Source: JBDTGE01 sp050742975 (lineage in GTDB: Bacteria; Actinomycetota; Actinomycetes; Mycobacteriales; Jatrophihabitantaceae). Taken from it: a DNA stretch of 19,809 nucleotides. The notes beneath the pieces are model-generated. The model did not search any database and was not told the origin of the DNA. It worked only from the letters and a program-made list of their open reading frames with translations. The stretch lies in the NCBI GenBank assembly GCA_050742975.1, contig JBOGDQ010000009.1, positions 1 to 19,809 of the forward strand. Reading direction: 5' to 3'. Positions 6,503-14,119 of the stretch are shown here, one piece after another (the stretch's first letter is position 1; the number at the start of each line of letters is the position of its first letter). The position numbers and the translations under genes were made by a program.

Positions 6503-8004
6503 GACGCCGCCTCCGCCGCCGCGGTCACTCCGCCTTCGGGCCGTCGGGTCACCGACAGCGGCTTGGCGATGTCCTCGAGGGACATCCGTTCGGAGTCGAC
6601 GCCGATGAACCAGGCCACCAGGCCTCCCACGATCATGATCATCGCGCCGATGACGTACCCGATCGCCAGGTCGCCGGTGTGCGCGTGCGAGTTGTTGGCG
6701 CCACCGATCAGGTGGCCGAACAGCCACGGCGCGACGACGCCGCCCGCGCCCTGCGAGAGCGCGAAGAAGTATGAGATCGCCTGGCCGCGCAGCTCGAGCG
6801 GGAAGATCTCGCTGACCGTCAGGTAGGCCGACGACGCGCCCGCGGAGGCGAAGAAGAAGATCACGCACCAGAAGATCGTCTGCGTGGTCGCGTTCAGCAT
6901 CCCCGCGTTGAACATCCAGGCCGAGATCAGCAGGAGCACCCCGGACAGCCCGTACGTCCCAAGGATCATCTTGCGGCGGCCGACGACGTCGAACAGGCGG
7001 CCGAGCAGCAGCGGGCCGATCAGGTTGCCGACGGCGAAGGGGAAGAAGTAGTACGGCAGGTGCCCGATCGGCACCTTGTAGAAGACGGTCAGCACCAGCC
7101 CGTAGCTAAAGAAGATCGCGTTGTACAGGAACGCCTGGGTAACCATCATGGTGAAGCCGTAGATCGAGCGCTTCGGGTACTGGCCGAAGAAGACCCTGGT
7201 CAGTTCGAGCAGGGTGAGCCGCGGTGGATCGCTGACCTCGAGCGCCTTGCTCTCGTCCACGGGAGTGAGTTCGACGCCCTCGGCCCTGACCCGCTCCTCG
7301 ATCTGGTCGACCGTACGTTCGGCCTCCTCGTTGCGCCCGTGGGTCATCAACCAGCGCGGGCTCTCCGGGATCGTGCGCCGGATGAAGATGATGATCAGGC
7401 CGAGCACCGGGCCGATGAAGAACCCGATGCGCCAGCCCCAGTCGATCGAGACGTGACTGGAGAACAGGTACAGGCCGAGTCCCGAACCGATAGCCGCACC
7501 GCCCCAGTAGGTGCCGTTGACGGCGATGTCGATGCGACCGCGGTAGTGCGACGGGATGAGCTCGTCGATCGCCGAGTTGATCGCGGTGTACTCACCACCG
7601 ATGCCGATGCCGGCGACGAACCGGCAGAACAGCAGCGACCAGTAGTCCCACGAGAAGCCACCGAGCCCGCTGCCGATCAGGTAGATCGCCAGCGTCACGA
7701 TGAACAGCCTCTTGCGGCCGAGCTTGTCCGTGAGCCGCCCGAAGAACAGCGCCCCGACAACCTCGCCGATCAGGTACATCGAACCCAGGAAGCCGACCTG
7801 TCCGGAGGACAGCGCCAGCGTCTCGGTCTTGGCCAGGATCGGGCTGATCAGCGAGACGATCTGGATCTCCAGGCCGTCCAGTATCCAGGAGACACCGAGT
7901 CCGACCACGACCAGCCAGTGAAATCTCGTCCACGGCAGCCGGTCCATTCTGGCCGGAACCAGGCTGCGAATAGGCTTGGTCAGGCTGCCGGCCGTCGTCG
8001 TCAT
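6499..8004 (-). CDS. MFS transporter, sugar/metabolite:H+ symporter type
   Basis: 501-residue permease with twelve predicted helices. Clear family motifs are GRLTDKLGRKR (motif A between helices 2 and 3), RFVAGIGIGGEYTAINS in helix 4, SHYRGR between helices 4 and 5, and PESPRW at the end of helix 6, which is typical of the sugar and metabolite porters. The second half repeats the motif as GRLFDVVGRRK. The WILDGLEIQIV segment in helix 1 resembles aromatic-acid and metabolite symporters. A charged central loop (about 225-270) separates the halves. The start ATG at 8004 has GAGGGATGGG upstream. It heads an operon with UspA (4-base overlap) and an alpha/beta hydrolase, which may process the imported compound. 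Confidence 0.92.
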   Translation of the reverse strand: MTTTAGSLTKPIRSLVPARMDRLPWTRFHWLVVVGLGVSWILDGLEIQIVSLISPILAKTETLALSSGQVGFLGSMYLIGEVVGALFFGRLTDKLGRKRLFIVTLAIYLIGSGLGGFSWDYWSLLFCRFVAGIGIGGEYTAINSAIDELIPSHYRGRIDIAVNGTYWGGAAIGSGLGLYLFSSHVSIDWGWRIGFFIGPVLGLIIIFIRRTIPESPRWLMTHGRNEEAERTVDQIEERVRAEGVELTPVDESKALEVSDPPRLTLLELTRVFFGQYPKRSIYGFTMMVTQAFLYNAIFFSYGLVLTVFYKVPIGHLPYYFFPFAVGNLIGPLLLGRLFDVVGRRKMILGTYGLSGVLLLISAWMFNAGMLNATTQTIFWCVIFFFASAGASSAYLTVSEIFPLELRGQAISYFFALSQGAGGVVAPWLFGHLIGGANNSHAHTGDLAIGYVIGAMIMIVGGLVAWFIGVDSERMSLEDIAKPLSVTRRPEGGVTAAAEAAS

Positions 8005-8094
8005 GTCGGTCCCATCCCTCGGCTTCGCCGTTGTCGCGGATGGTCTTCCCGAACCGCTCTATTTCAATCGATGCGGGCCGCTGTGGCCCAGCAG

Positions 8095-8394
8095 CTAGGC
8101 GGCGGCGTGGGTGCTTCGCCGCGGCCGCCGCGTTCCCGTGCCCGAACCAGCCGTGCCCGGGCCGGCCTTGGCCGGGCGGGCGTGCTCCGCTCGCGCGGCC
8201 TGGATGTCCTCGTCGAGCCCGAGGATCGAGATGAGCAGCCGGCAGTCGGACACGTCGTGCGCGGCGGAGGCCACGACCCGGACGGTTCGCCGACGCCACT
8301 GCGCGTGCATCTCTTCCTCGGCGTGGATGCGGGCGGCATCGGCCTCGGAGACCGGAGTGCCGTCCATGGACATCGCTGCGATTCGACCCGTCAT
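8095..8394 (-). CDS. Small conserved-type protein of unknown function
   Basis: 99 residues from ATG at 8394, with GGAAGGG eight bases upstream. The core VVASAAHDVSDCRLLISILGLDEDIQAA (about 42-69) resembles a short motif seen in many uncharacterised actinobacterial proteins, with a DC(R)xLL..LGLD pattern. The N-terminus is acidic (SEADAARIHAEEEMHAQW) and the C-terminal 30 residues are low-complexity Arg/Ala/Gly/Pro. No membrane segment or signal peptide is visible. It ends 90 bases before the MFS start and may lead that operon. No function can be assigned. The frame is supported by its ribosome-binding site and by the motif, which the antisense frames lack. Confidence 0.6.
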   Translation of the reverse strand: MTGRIAAMSMDGTPVSEADAARIHAEEEMHAQWRRRTVRVVASAAHDVSDCRLLISILGLDEDIQAARAEHARPAKAGPGTAGSGTGTRRPRRSTHAAA

Positions 8395-8452
8395 GTGTCG
8401 ACCCTTCCCGGAGCCGCTGACGGTCTAACGATGGATTTCTTAACCGCGGGTG

Positions 8453-8908
8453 TCAGTCAGGTGGAAGCTTCACGACCGTGCCGAAGAATTCGTCGATCTG
8501 CTTCACGACCGCCGCGAAGTCGTGGAAGTCGACGGGCTTGGACACATAGACGTTCGCGTGGAGGTCGTAGCTCTTGCTGACGTCCTCCTCGGCCGAGGAC
8601 GTGGTGAGCACGACGACCGGGATGCGGCGCAGCTGCGGGTCGGTCTTCACCTCGGCGAGCACCTCGTGGCCGGACATGCGGGGCAGGTTCAGGTCGAGCA
8701 GGATCAGGTCCGGGCGCTCGGCCTCGGCGTACTCGCCCTTGCGCCGCAGGTAGTCCATCGCCTCGACGCCGTCGCTCACGACATCGAGCCGGGTCTGCAG
8801 CCTGGCCGCGTGCAGCGCCTCGCGCGCGATCAGCACGTCGCCGGGATCGTCCTCGACCAGCAGCACGCCCAGCGGCCCGTTCGAATCATCCGGGGTCTGG
8901 CTACTCAC
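8453..8908 (-). CDS. Single-domain response regulator (Rcp1-like receiver)
   Basis: Stand-alone receiver of 151 residues. The acidic pocket VEDD lies at 18-21, the phospho-acceptor Asp72 in LLDLNLPRMSG, Thr102 in VLTTSS, and Lys124 in VSKPVD. There is no output domain. The PR(M)SG loop and the DPGD/IAREAL helix are typical of Rcp1-like receivers that pair with phytochrome-type or CHASE3 kinases. I chose the GTG at 8908 because AAGGAGG lies four bases before it. A GTG at 8938 overlapping the kinase stop (GTGA) would add ten residues but lacks an equally good site. It is the last gene of the phosphatase–kinase–receiver operon and probably relays phosphate from the adjacent kinase. Confidence 0.92.
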   Translation of the reverse strand: MSSQTPDDSNGPLGVLLVEDDPGDVLIAREALHAARLQTRLDVVSDGVEAMDYLRRKGEYAEAERPDLILLDLNLPRMSGHEVLAEVKTDPQLRRIPVVVLTTSSAEEDVSKSYDLHANVYVSKPVDFHDFAAVVKQIDEFFGTVVKLPPD

Positions 8909-8934
8909 TAGGCCTCCTTCGTCGGCTCGAAAGC

Positions 8935-10476
8935 TCACTCACCCGGCTTCGCTCTTTCCGGAAGTGTGAAGCGGAAGGTAGCACCCGATGTAACGGACGT
9001 ATCCAGCCAGATCCGGCCGCCGTGAAACTCCACGATCCGCCGGCACAGCGCCAGGCCGATCCCGGTACCCGGATATTCGTCGCGCAGGTGTAGCCGCTGG
9101 AAGATGGCGAAGATCCGCTCGGCGTAGTGCTCGCCGATGCCGATGCCGTTGTCCTTCACCGCGAACGTCCAGGTACCGGCTTCCCGGTTCGCCACCGCGG
9201 TGACGACCACGAGCGGGGCACGCTCGCCGTGGTACTTGATCGCGTTGCCGATCAGGTTCTCGAACAGCGAGGTGAGCAGCGACGGATCGCCCATGACGGT
9301 CGGCAGATCGCTGTGACCCACGCCGCCGCCCGCGCCGGTGATCTGTTCCTCGAGCGTGGCAATCGCCCGGGCCAGCATCACGCCGGTGTCGACCGGGACG
9401 AACTGTTCGGTGGACCGGCCGACCCTCGACAGCGTCAGCAGGTCGGCGATCAGCGCCTGCATGCGCTTGGCCCCGTCGACGGCGTAGGCGATGTACTGGT
9501 GCCCCTTCTCATCGAGCTGGTCGCCGTACTGGCGTTCGAGCAGCTGGCAGAAGTTCGCCACCTTGCGCAGTGGCTCGGACAGGTCGTGCGAGGCGACGTA
9601 CGCGAACTGCTCGAGGTCGGCGTTGGAGCGCGCGAGGTCCTCGCCCACCTGCGCGATGCGGTCCGACTCCTCCGCGATCCGTCGGCGCATCGTCTCGACG
9701 TCATCGCCGAGATCCCGCAACTCCGGCGGCCCGCTCGCGACGATCGCCTTGCGGTTGTCCCCCTCGGCCACGTCCCGCGTCTGAACGGCGAGCGCCTCGA
9801 CCGGGGCCAGCACCTGCCGATGCAGCGCCCGCCATCCGGTGAACGCGGCCACCGCGAGCAGCAGTACCGAGATACCGAGCGCGATGCTCACCGCGGTCAG
9901 TGCCTGCTGCCGGTCGTCGATCGCGGTTGCCGTCACCCGGTCGATCGTGCTGGACAGGCTCCCGGCTGCCTTGCGGATCAGGTCGAAGCGGGTCTTGCCG
10001 TCCGGATCGTCGACGAGGGTGCGCGCGCTCGGGTCCTTCGCGTTGACCAGCGAGATCAGCGGGACGGCCACGTCGTCGCGCCACTGCTGGGCGGCTTCGC
10101 GCAGGTGCATCAGATTGTCAAGGAGAATCGGGTACTGGGCCACCAGGTCGGCGAGGTGCTTCTCGTCGGCGCTCTGCCGCGTCGAGTACTGGTCGAACGG
10201 CTGAAGGAACGCGGCGTTGCTCGTCAGCACGTAGCCGCGCACGCCGGTCTCCTGGTTGATCAGGTCCGCCAGCAACTGCTGGCTGGTACGGCTGGCCGGC
10301 TCCCAGCGGTTGACGACCTCGTTGCCCTTGCGGGCGAAGTCGACGAGGGAGAACACGCTCGCCGCCATCAGGACGGCGAACAGCGCGGCGAACGCGGCGA
10401 AGCTCACCCCCAGGCGCCGACGCAGGCTCCAGCCACGCGTGCGCTGCCGGAGCCGGCCGGCCGGCTCGCCGGTCAT
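8935..10476 (-). CDS. CHASE3-domain membrane sensor histidine kinase
   Basis: 513 residues. TM helix 1 spans about 24-46. A CHASE3 extracytoplasmic sensor follows (about 47-190; signature NQETGVRGYVLTSNAAFLQP), then TM helix 2 (about 193-213), a HAMP linker (215-270) and a short coiled coil. HisKA has phospho-His297 in YVASHDLSEPLRKV. The HATPase domain has an N-box (ENLIGNAIKYH, 406-416), G1 DNGIG (442-446) and G2 GTGIGLAL (470-477). The YVASHDLxEPLR form is characteristic of kinases related to bacteriophytochromes that signal to single-domain receivers. The ATG at 10476 overlaps the stop of the phosphatase gene (ATGA), and the 3' end meets the receiver gene. The signal sensed is unknown. 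Confidence 0.95.
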   Translation of the reverse strand: MTGEPAGRLRQRTRGWSLRRRLGVSFAAFAALFAVLMAASVFSLVDFARKGNEVVNRWEPASRTSQQLLADLINQETGVRGYVLTSNAAFLQPFDQYSTRQSADEKHLADLVAQYPILLDNLMHLREAAQQWRDDVAVPLISLVNAKDPSARTLVDDPDGKTRFDLIRKAAGSLSSTIDRVTATAIDDRQQALTAVSIALGISVLLLAVAAFTGWRALHRQVLAPVEALAVQTRDVAEGDNRKAIVASGPPELRDLGDDVETMRRRIAEESDRIAQVGEDLARSNADLEQFAYVASHDLSEPLRKVANFCQLLERQYGDQLDEKGHQYIAYAVDGAKRMQALIADLLTLSRVGRSTEQFVPVDTGVMLARAIATLEEQITGAGGGVGHSDLPTVMGDPSLLTSLFENLIGNAIKYHGERAPLVVVTAVANREAGTWTFAVKDNGIGIGEHYAERIFAIFQRLHLRDEYPGTGIGLALCRRIVEFHGGRIWLDTSVTSGATFRFTLPERAKPGE

Positions 10477-11687
10477 CTCGAGGCGCTGGGGCCGGTCGTC
10501 ACGACCACGACCGCGGTGTCATCGACCGATTGGTTGGGCGCGCTGGCGACCAATGCCGGAATCCAGCTCGCGACCGCCCCGCCTCCCGACGCGCAGGTGT
10601 CGACCGCGCCGACCAGCTCGTCGATGCCGAGGCTGCTGCCGTCCGTTCCGTCGGCGAACGCGTCGAGCAGCCCGTCGGTGTAGAGGATCAGCGACGCGTC
10701 CTCGCCGAGCTCCGTGCGCGTCTGCGGCCAGCCACCGGTGAGCGCCCAGCCCGGGCGCATGCCGACGACGGACTCCATCCCGAGCGGCGGCCCGATCTCG
10801 ACGTCCAGGTACGCCGTCTTGCCCTCGGCGTGCAGCAGCGGGGCGGGGTGGCCGGCGACCCGCAGCGTCGCCGAGTTGTCGACGTCGATGGTGATGTCAC
10901 ACGCGGTGACGAAGCCGAAATCACCGCCCGTCTCGGCCGCCAGCAATGTCGACAGGGTCGGCAGCAGTTGGGTGTCCGACGTCCCGGCCAGCACCAGCGT
11001 CCGCCACGCGACGCGAAGGTGCACCCCGATCGCGGCCTCGTCCGGTCCGTGCCCCATGACGTCGCCGATCAGCACCCGCACGCGGTGGTCGGGGGTCTCG
11101 ATGACGTCGAAGAAGTCGCCACCGAGCACGGCGTGGTCGCGGCCGGGCTGGTAGTAGGTGGCGCACCGGACGCGGTGGCTGCGCAGTAGCGGCGTCGCCA
11201 ACAGGCCTCGCTCGAGCCGCGACTTCTCCGCCGAACTGAGCTGTGCCTCGCGCAACTGCTGGCTGGTGCGCTGCGCCCGCTTGCGCTCGACGGCGTAGCG
11301 GATCGAGCGGTTGAGCAGGTCGGCGGTGATGTCGTCCTTGACCAGGTAGTCCTGCGCGCCGAGGGCGAGGGCGTCCGTGCCCGCCTGGTCGTGACGCCCG
11401 GTCAGGACGATCACCGGCGTGTCGGGCGATGCCTTGACCGTTTCCATGAGCGCGGCCAGGCCTTCGGCGTCGGGCAGGCCGAGATCGAGCAGGACGCTGC
11501 GGGGCCGGCGGGCCAGCGCGGCCGTCGCCTCCGCGAGCGTCCGGGTCCACATAACCTCGTCGCCATCGATCCCGGCCTCGGCGAGGCAGGCCTGCACGAG
11601 CAGCGCGTCGCCTTCGTCGTCCTCGACGAGCAGAACGCGGGGGCCGCCGCTGTCGGCACCGCCGAATCTCAATGCACGCCCCTCCAC
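10473..11687 (-). CDS. Receiver-domain PP2C (SpoIIE/RsbU-type) serine/threonine phosphatase
   Basis: 404 residues. The N-terminal receiver (about 17-125) has acidic residues VEDDEGD, phospho-acceptor Asp68 in LLDLGLPD, and Lys117 in YLVKDD. A helical linker (about 128-165) leads to a PP2C phosphatase domain with metal-binding motifs GGDFFD (189-194), GDVMGHG (208-214), LYTDGLLDA (335-343) and DDTAVV (389-394). Proteins of this design (RsbU/RssB-like) dephosphorylate anti-sigma antagonist proteins when the receiver is phosphorylated. A partner-switching output, perhaps to a SigB-type factor, is inferred; no rsbV/rsbW gene is in the window. The GTG at 11687 gives the longest frame, but a TTG at 11672 preceded by GGAGGGG is a credible alternative start. 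It is first in the operon and divergent from yceI. Confidence 0.93.
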   Translation of the reverse strand: MEGRALRFGGADSGGPRVLLVEDDEGDALLVQACLAEAGIDGDEVMWTRTLAEATAALARRPRSVLLDLGLPDAEGLAALMETVKASPDTPVIVLTGRHDQAGTDALALGAQDYLVKDDITADLLNRSIRYAVERKRAQRTSQQLREAQLSSAEKSRLERGLLATPLLRSHRVRCATYYQPGRDHAVLGGDFFDVIETPDHRVRVLIGDVMGHGPDEAAIGVHLRVAWRTLVLAGTSDTQLLPTLSTLLAAETGGDFGFVTACDITIDVDNSATLRVAGHPAPLLHAEGKTAYLDVEIGPPLGMESVVGMRPGWALTGGWPQTRTELGEDASLILYTDGLLDAFADGTDGSSLGIDELVGAVDTCASGGGAVASWIPALVASAPNQSVDDTAVVVVTTGPSASR

Positions 11688-11766
11688 TCGCGGGGCAGCC
11701 GTTCTGCCCGAATCGGAACCCTACCTTCGATCCGGCGCCGCGTGACGGCGATCACGCCGCTGATTG

Positions 11767-11794
11767 TTGACACATCACGCACATGGTGTAGGTT
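11767..11794 (+). promoter_or_regulatory. Sigma-70-type promoter of the YceI gene
   Basis: A perfect TTGACA (11767-11772) is followed after 16 bases by TAGGTT (11789-11794), which fits the actinobacterial TANNNT -10. Transcription would begin near 11801, inside the palindrome just downstream, and about 40 bases before the start codon. Confidence 0.7.
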
Positions 11795-11796
11795 GT

Positions 11797-11814
11797 TAGT
11801 TGAGCAATCAACTA
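11797..11814. promoter_or_regulatory. MarR-like operator palindrome overlapping the yceI start site
   Basis: TAGTTGA (11797-11803) and TCAACTA (11808-11814) form a perfect 7-base dyad around GCAA. The TTGA..TCAA form is typical of MarR-family repressor sites. Placed immediately after the -10 box, it would block transcription when occupied. No MarR gene lies in the window, so the regulator would act from elsewhere. The family assignment is inference from motif shape. Confidence 0.6.
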
Positions 11815-11839
11815 CTACTCCCCGAAGAGGCGATTCGAC

Positions 11840-12400
11840 ATGACGACCGCAACCACCACATTCACCGATCTGACCGGCACGTACAACCTCGACGTCGCGC
11901 ACAGCCGTTTGGGCTTCGTGGCCCGGCACGCGATGGTGACCAAGGTCCGCGGCGCGTTCAACCAGTTCGAGGGCACCGCGACACTGGACGGGGACAACCC
12001 GAGCGACTCGTCGGTCACGATCAGCATCGCCGTCGACAGCGTCGACACCCGCAACGCGCAGCGCGACGCCCATCTGCGCACCAACGAGTTCCTGGACATC
12101 GAGAACTACCCGGCGATCACCTTCGTGTCGACCGCCATCAAGCATGTAGACGGCAACGACTTCGAGGTCACCGGCGACCTGACGATCAAGGACGTCACCA
12201 AGCAGGTCGTGATCCCGATCGAGTACCAGGGCGCGGCCACCGACCCGTTCGGCAACCAGCGCGTCGGCTTCGAAGGCAGCCTGGCCATCAACCGGTCCGA
12301 CTACGGCGTGAGCTTCAACGCCGCGCTCGAGACCGGCGGCGTGCTGGTCAGCGAGAAGGTCACCCTCGAGTTCGAGATCTCGGCCATCAAGAACGCCTGA
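11840..12400 (+). CDS. YceI family lipocalin-like protein
   Basis: 186 residues covering the full YceI fold. Signatures are GTYNLDVAHSRLGFVARHAMVTKVRG (about 14-39, given here only as a region), the DSVDTRNAQRDAHL segment with FLDIENYPAITFVST, and the C-terminal GDLTIKDVTKQVVIP. YceI proteins form an elongated beta-barrel binding an isoprenoid-type ligand. There is no signal peptide, so unlike the periplasmic E. coli protein this is a cytoplasmic form. It is monocistronic: a strong promoter with a MarR-like operator lies upstream and a 17-bp hairpin terminator downstream. It is transcribed divergently from the phosphatase operon. A stress or polyisoprenoid-metabolism role is inferred from the family. 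Confidence 0.95.
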   Translation: MTTATTTFTDLTGTYNLDVAHSRLGFVARHAMVTKVRGAFNQFEGTATLDGDNPSDSSVTISIAVDSVDTRNAQRDAHLRTNEFLDIENYPAITFVSTAIKHVDGNDFEVTGDLTIKDVTKQVVIPIEYQGAATDPFGNQRVGFEGSLAINRSDYGVSFNAALETGGVLVSEKVTLEFEISAIKNA

Positions 12401-12425
12401 CCCGCACTCGCTCCCCTTCCTCGCG

Positions 12426-12464
12426 CCGAAGGCCGACCACGATTCGCTCGTGGTCGGCCTTCGG
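12426..12464. terminator. Bidirectional hairpin terminator between yceI and the HAAS-domain gene
   Basis: A perfect 17-bp stem (12426-12442 with 12448-12464) encloses the loop TTCGC. The arms begin CCGAAGGCCGACCACGA. It sits 25 bases after the yceI stop and four bases before the 3' end of the convergent minus-strand gene, so it can serve both. It lacks a T-tract, which is common in actinobacteria. Confidence 0.85.
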
Positions 12465-12467
12465 CTG

Positions 12468-13457
12468 TCACCGGCGCGGTGTACCGGAGGGCGGCGCGGA
12501 CGGTGTGGCCGTTGCTGGTGCGGGCGTCGCCGTCCCCGCCTGAGCGGCCGGGCCGGGACCGGATCGGAAGGGACCGGGATCGTTCGGGCACAGCGGGTAG
12601 GTCCAGACGGACGGCGAACCGTCCGCGTTGTAGCTGTCGGGCTGCGAGCCGGGTGCGGTCTGGCCGTCGGCGCAGTACGGAGCACCGAGCTGTACAGGGT
12701 TGCCCGACTGGTCGTACAGCCGAGCGCCCGGAACGAACGTGCCGGACTGGTCGTAGACGTAGAGGTCGGAGAAGTCGACGCTCGGGTCCGACGACGCCGG
12801 GCTCACGTACATGACGTTGTTCTGGCCGGTGCCGTTCGCCAGCACCGCGATGGCCCACACCAGGACGGCCGCACTCGCGGCAGCCATCAGGCCGCGCGGC
12901 CAGGCCGACAGTGTCGAGGAACGTCGGCCGATCCAGATCGACGCGGCGATCGCGACCAGGATCACGACAAGCCCGGACAGCCGACTGCCGTGCAGCGTGG
13001 GGACGATGCCGTTCCAGCCGTCCCGGTGGCGAACCCCGCAGACGAACTGTGCCACGATCCAGCCGCGCAGCACCCACCACGCCGGACGCAGCGCGCGGAC
13101 CAGGTCCATCAGCCTGCCGTAGCCCAGCAGCCGGCCGAGGCTCGAGTCCATCCGCTCGGCCAGGCTCGCGCCGCGCTGGACGAGTCCGGACAGGCCGGCC
13201 CGCAGCCCACTCGCCGTGTGTCCGTCGATGGGATCGATCCCGGCGGCGGCTCGCAACTCGTCGGCGTAGGCGGCCGGCTCGCCGAGCCGATCACGCAGCG
13301 ACCCGTCCCCCTCCGCCAGCACCTCGCGCAGGTGATCGGGGAGGTCCTCGAGCAGGTCATCGGACACGTCCGGGGGCAGGTTGGACAGCGCGTCACGCAC
13401 CGCCTTGCAGTACGCCTCGATTTCGAGCGAGCTCGCGGTCGTCATCTCGGTACTCAC
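12468..13457 (-). CDS. HAAS-domain (DUF1700-like) membrane protein, PadR partner
   Basis: 329 residues. Residues about 10-90 form a helical HAAS/DUF1700-like cytoplasmic domain (YCKAVRDALSNLPPDVSDDL, then DHLREVLAEG and GEPAAYADELRAAAG). Three hydrophobic segments follow: WWVLRGWIVAQFVCGV, LSGLVVILVAIAASIWIG and LMAAASAAVLVWAIAVLA. After them comes a likely extracytoplasmic part with a twice-used motif, VYDQSGTFVPG and LYDQSGNPVQLG, and two cysteines (APYCADG, YPLCPND). The tail is rich in Pro, Ala and Thr. The gene starts at GTG overlapping the PadR stop (GTGA); an ATG four codons in is possible. PadR/HAAS pairs are usually stress- or envelope-responsive units, and here the partner presumably works with the PadR regulator. 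Confidence 0.82.
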   Translation of the reverse strand: MSTEMTTASSLEIEAYCKAVRDALSNLPPDVSDDLLEDLPDHLREVLAEGDGSLRDRLGEPAAYADELRAAAGIDPIDGHTASGLRAGLSGLVQRGASLAERMDSSLGRLLGYGRLMDLVRALRPAWWVLRGWIVAQFVCGVRHRDGWNGIVPTLHGSRLSGLVVILVAIAASIWIGRRSSTLSAWPRGLMAAASAAVLVWAIAVLANGTGQNNVMYVSPASSDPSVDFSDLYVYDQSGTFVPGARLYDQSGNPVQLGAPYCADGQTAPGSQPDSYNADGSPSVWTYPLCPNDPGPFRSGPGPAAQAGTATPAPATATPSAPPSGTPRR

Positions 13458-13783
13458 GCGGCAACCGTCCCTTCCAGCAGGCTGTCCATCGACTCGGAGA
13501 ATTCGCTCCAGATCTTGCGCGAGAGCTCCAGCTGGCTGCGGCCGGCGCTGTTGAGCGCGTAGTACTTGCGGTGCGGGCCCTCCTCGCTCGGGACGACATA
13601 GGTCGTCAGCGCGCCGCCGCGGAACAGCCGGCGCAGCGTGCCGTACACCGAGGCGTCGCCGACGTCGTCCAGCCCGGCCGTGCGTAGCCGGCGAACGATG
13701 TCGTAGCCGTAGCCGTCCTCGTCGCGGAGGACGGCCAGGACGGCGAGGTCCAGAACGCCCTTGAGCAGTTGGGTCGTGTCCAT
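13454..13783 (-). CDS. PadR family transcriptional regulator
   Basis: 109 residues, the size of the short PadR-s2 subgroup. The winged helix-turn-helix covers about 5-80 (LLKGVLDLAVLAVL, then DGYGYDIVRRL, the recognition helix in ASVYGTLRRLFRGG and the wing EEGPHRKYYALNSAGR). A C-terminal helix (LELSRKIWSEFSESMDSLLE) serves dimerisation. It starts at ATG 13783 with no strong ribosome-binding site. It overlaps the HAAS gene by four bases and is very likely co-transcribed. A palindrome ten bases upstream is a candidate autoregulatory operator. Confidence 0.93.
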   Translation of the reverse strand: MDTTQLLKGVLDLAVLAVLRDEDGYGYDIVRRLRTAGLDDVGDASVYGTLRRLFRGGALTTYVVPSEEGPHRKYYALNSAGRSQLELSRKIWSEFSESMDSLLEGTVAA

Positions 13784-13792
13784 CTGGTGACG

Positions 13793-13813
13793 GTACCGCG
13801 TAATACGCGCTAC
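13793..13813. promoter_or_regulatory. Palindrome upstream of padR-like gene, candidate operator
   Basis: Ten-base arms GTACCGCGTA and TACGCGCTAC flank a single central base and match at nine of ten positions. The core CGCGTA-A-TACGCG is perfect. The site ends ten bases before the PadR start codon, a position consistent with autorepression. PadR sites often carry outer GTA/TAC or AGT/ACT pairs, as here. Confidence 0.55.
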
Positions 13814-13879
13814 TGCCGACAGCGTGCTATGGCGTGTCGCGTGGTTCTCGGCCGACTGTCGGGCTCACGGCTCGGGGAC

Positions 13880-14119
13880 TCAGTAGCGCGGCTCGGTCGG
13901 GTCGACCGGCTCGACATAGGTAGTCCCGTTGCGGCGCACCACGACGTCCGTCCGGCGACGCACCGACATCAGGATCAGCGTGAGTCCCAGACCGATGACC
14001 CCGATGATCATCAGAACGACGCCGACGGTCTGCAGATCGATGCCGCTCACGTGCTTGGTGACTGCGAACTTGAGGATTGCACCGATCGCAATCAGGAACA
14101 GGCTTGCTCCGATCCTCAT
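13880..14119 (-). CDS. DUF6458-type small membrane protein
   Basis: 79 residues with two transmembrane helices: MRIGASLFLIAIGAILKFAV at the N-terminus, and TVGVVLMIIGVIGLGLTLIL (about 31-50). A short loop VTKHVSGIDLQ links them, and a basic cytoplasmic tail follows (SVRRRTDVVVRRNG). The order GASL..GAILKFAV..GIDL..VGVVLMIIG matches a family widespread in actinobacteria, named only as DUF6458; no function is established. The ribosome-binding site GAGGAGCG precedes the ATG by about six bases. A GTTT-N17-GGGAAG sequence about 80 bases upstream on this strand vaguely resembles SigB/SigF-type promoters. Confidence 0.88.
   Translation of the reverse strand: MRIGASLFLIAIGAILKFAVTKHVSGIDLQTVGVVLMIIGVIGLGLTLILMSVRRRTDVVVRRNGTTYVEPVDPTEPRY

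Noticed and set aside
8060..8095. GGGCC-GCTGT-GGCCC hairpin before the sugar-type MFS gene
   Set aside because: Only five base pairs, with no T-tract. Too weak to call a terminator or attenuator.
7060..8580. 506-codon plus-strand frame opposite the sugar-type MFS gene
   Set aside because: Antisense shadow of a well-defined transporter; low-complexity Arg/Asp/Gln composition.
9127..10683. 518-codon plus-strand frame opposite the histidine kinase
   Set aside because: Composition-driven shadow: rich in Arg, His, Gln, Gly, with no domain, and opposite a complete kinase with all motifs.
11669..12685. 338-codon minus-strand frame opposite yceI
   Set aside because: yceI has a promoter, family signatures and a terminator. 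The antisense frame spans the terminator and has no domain.
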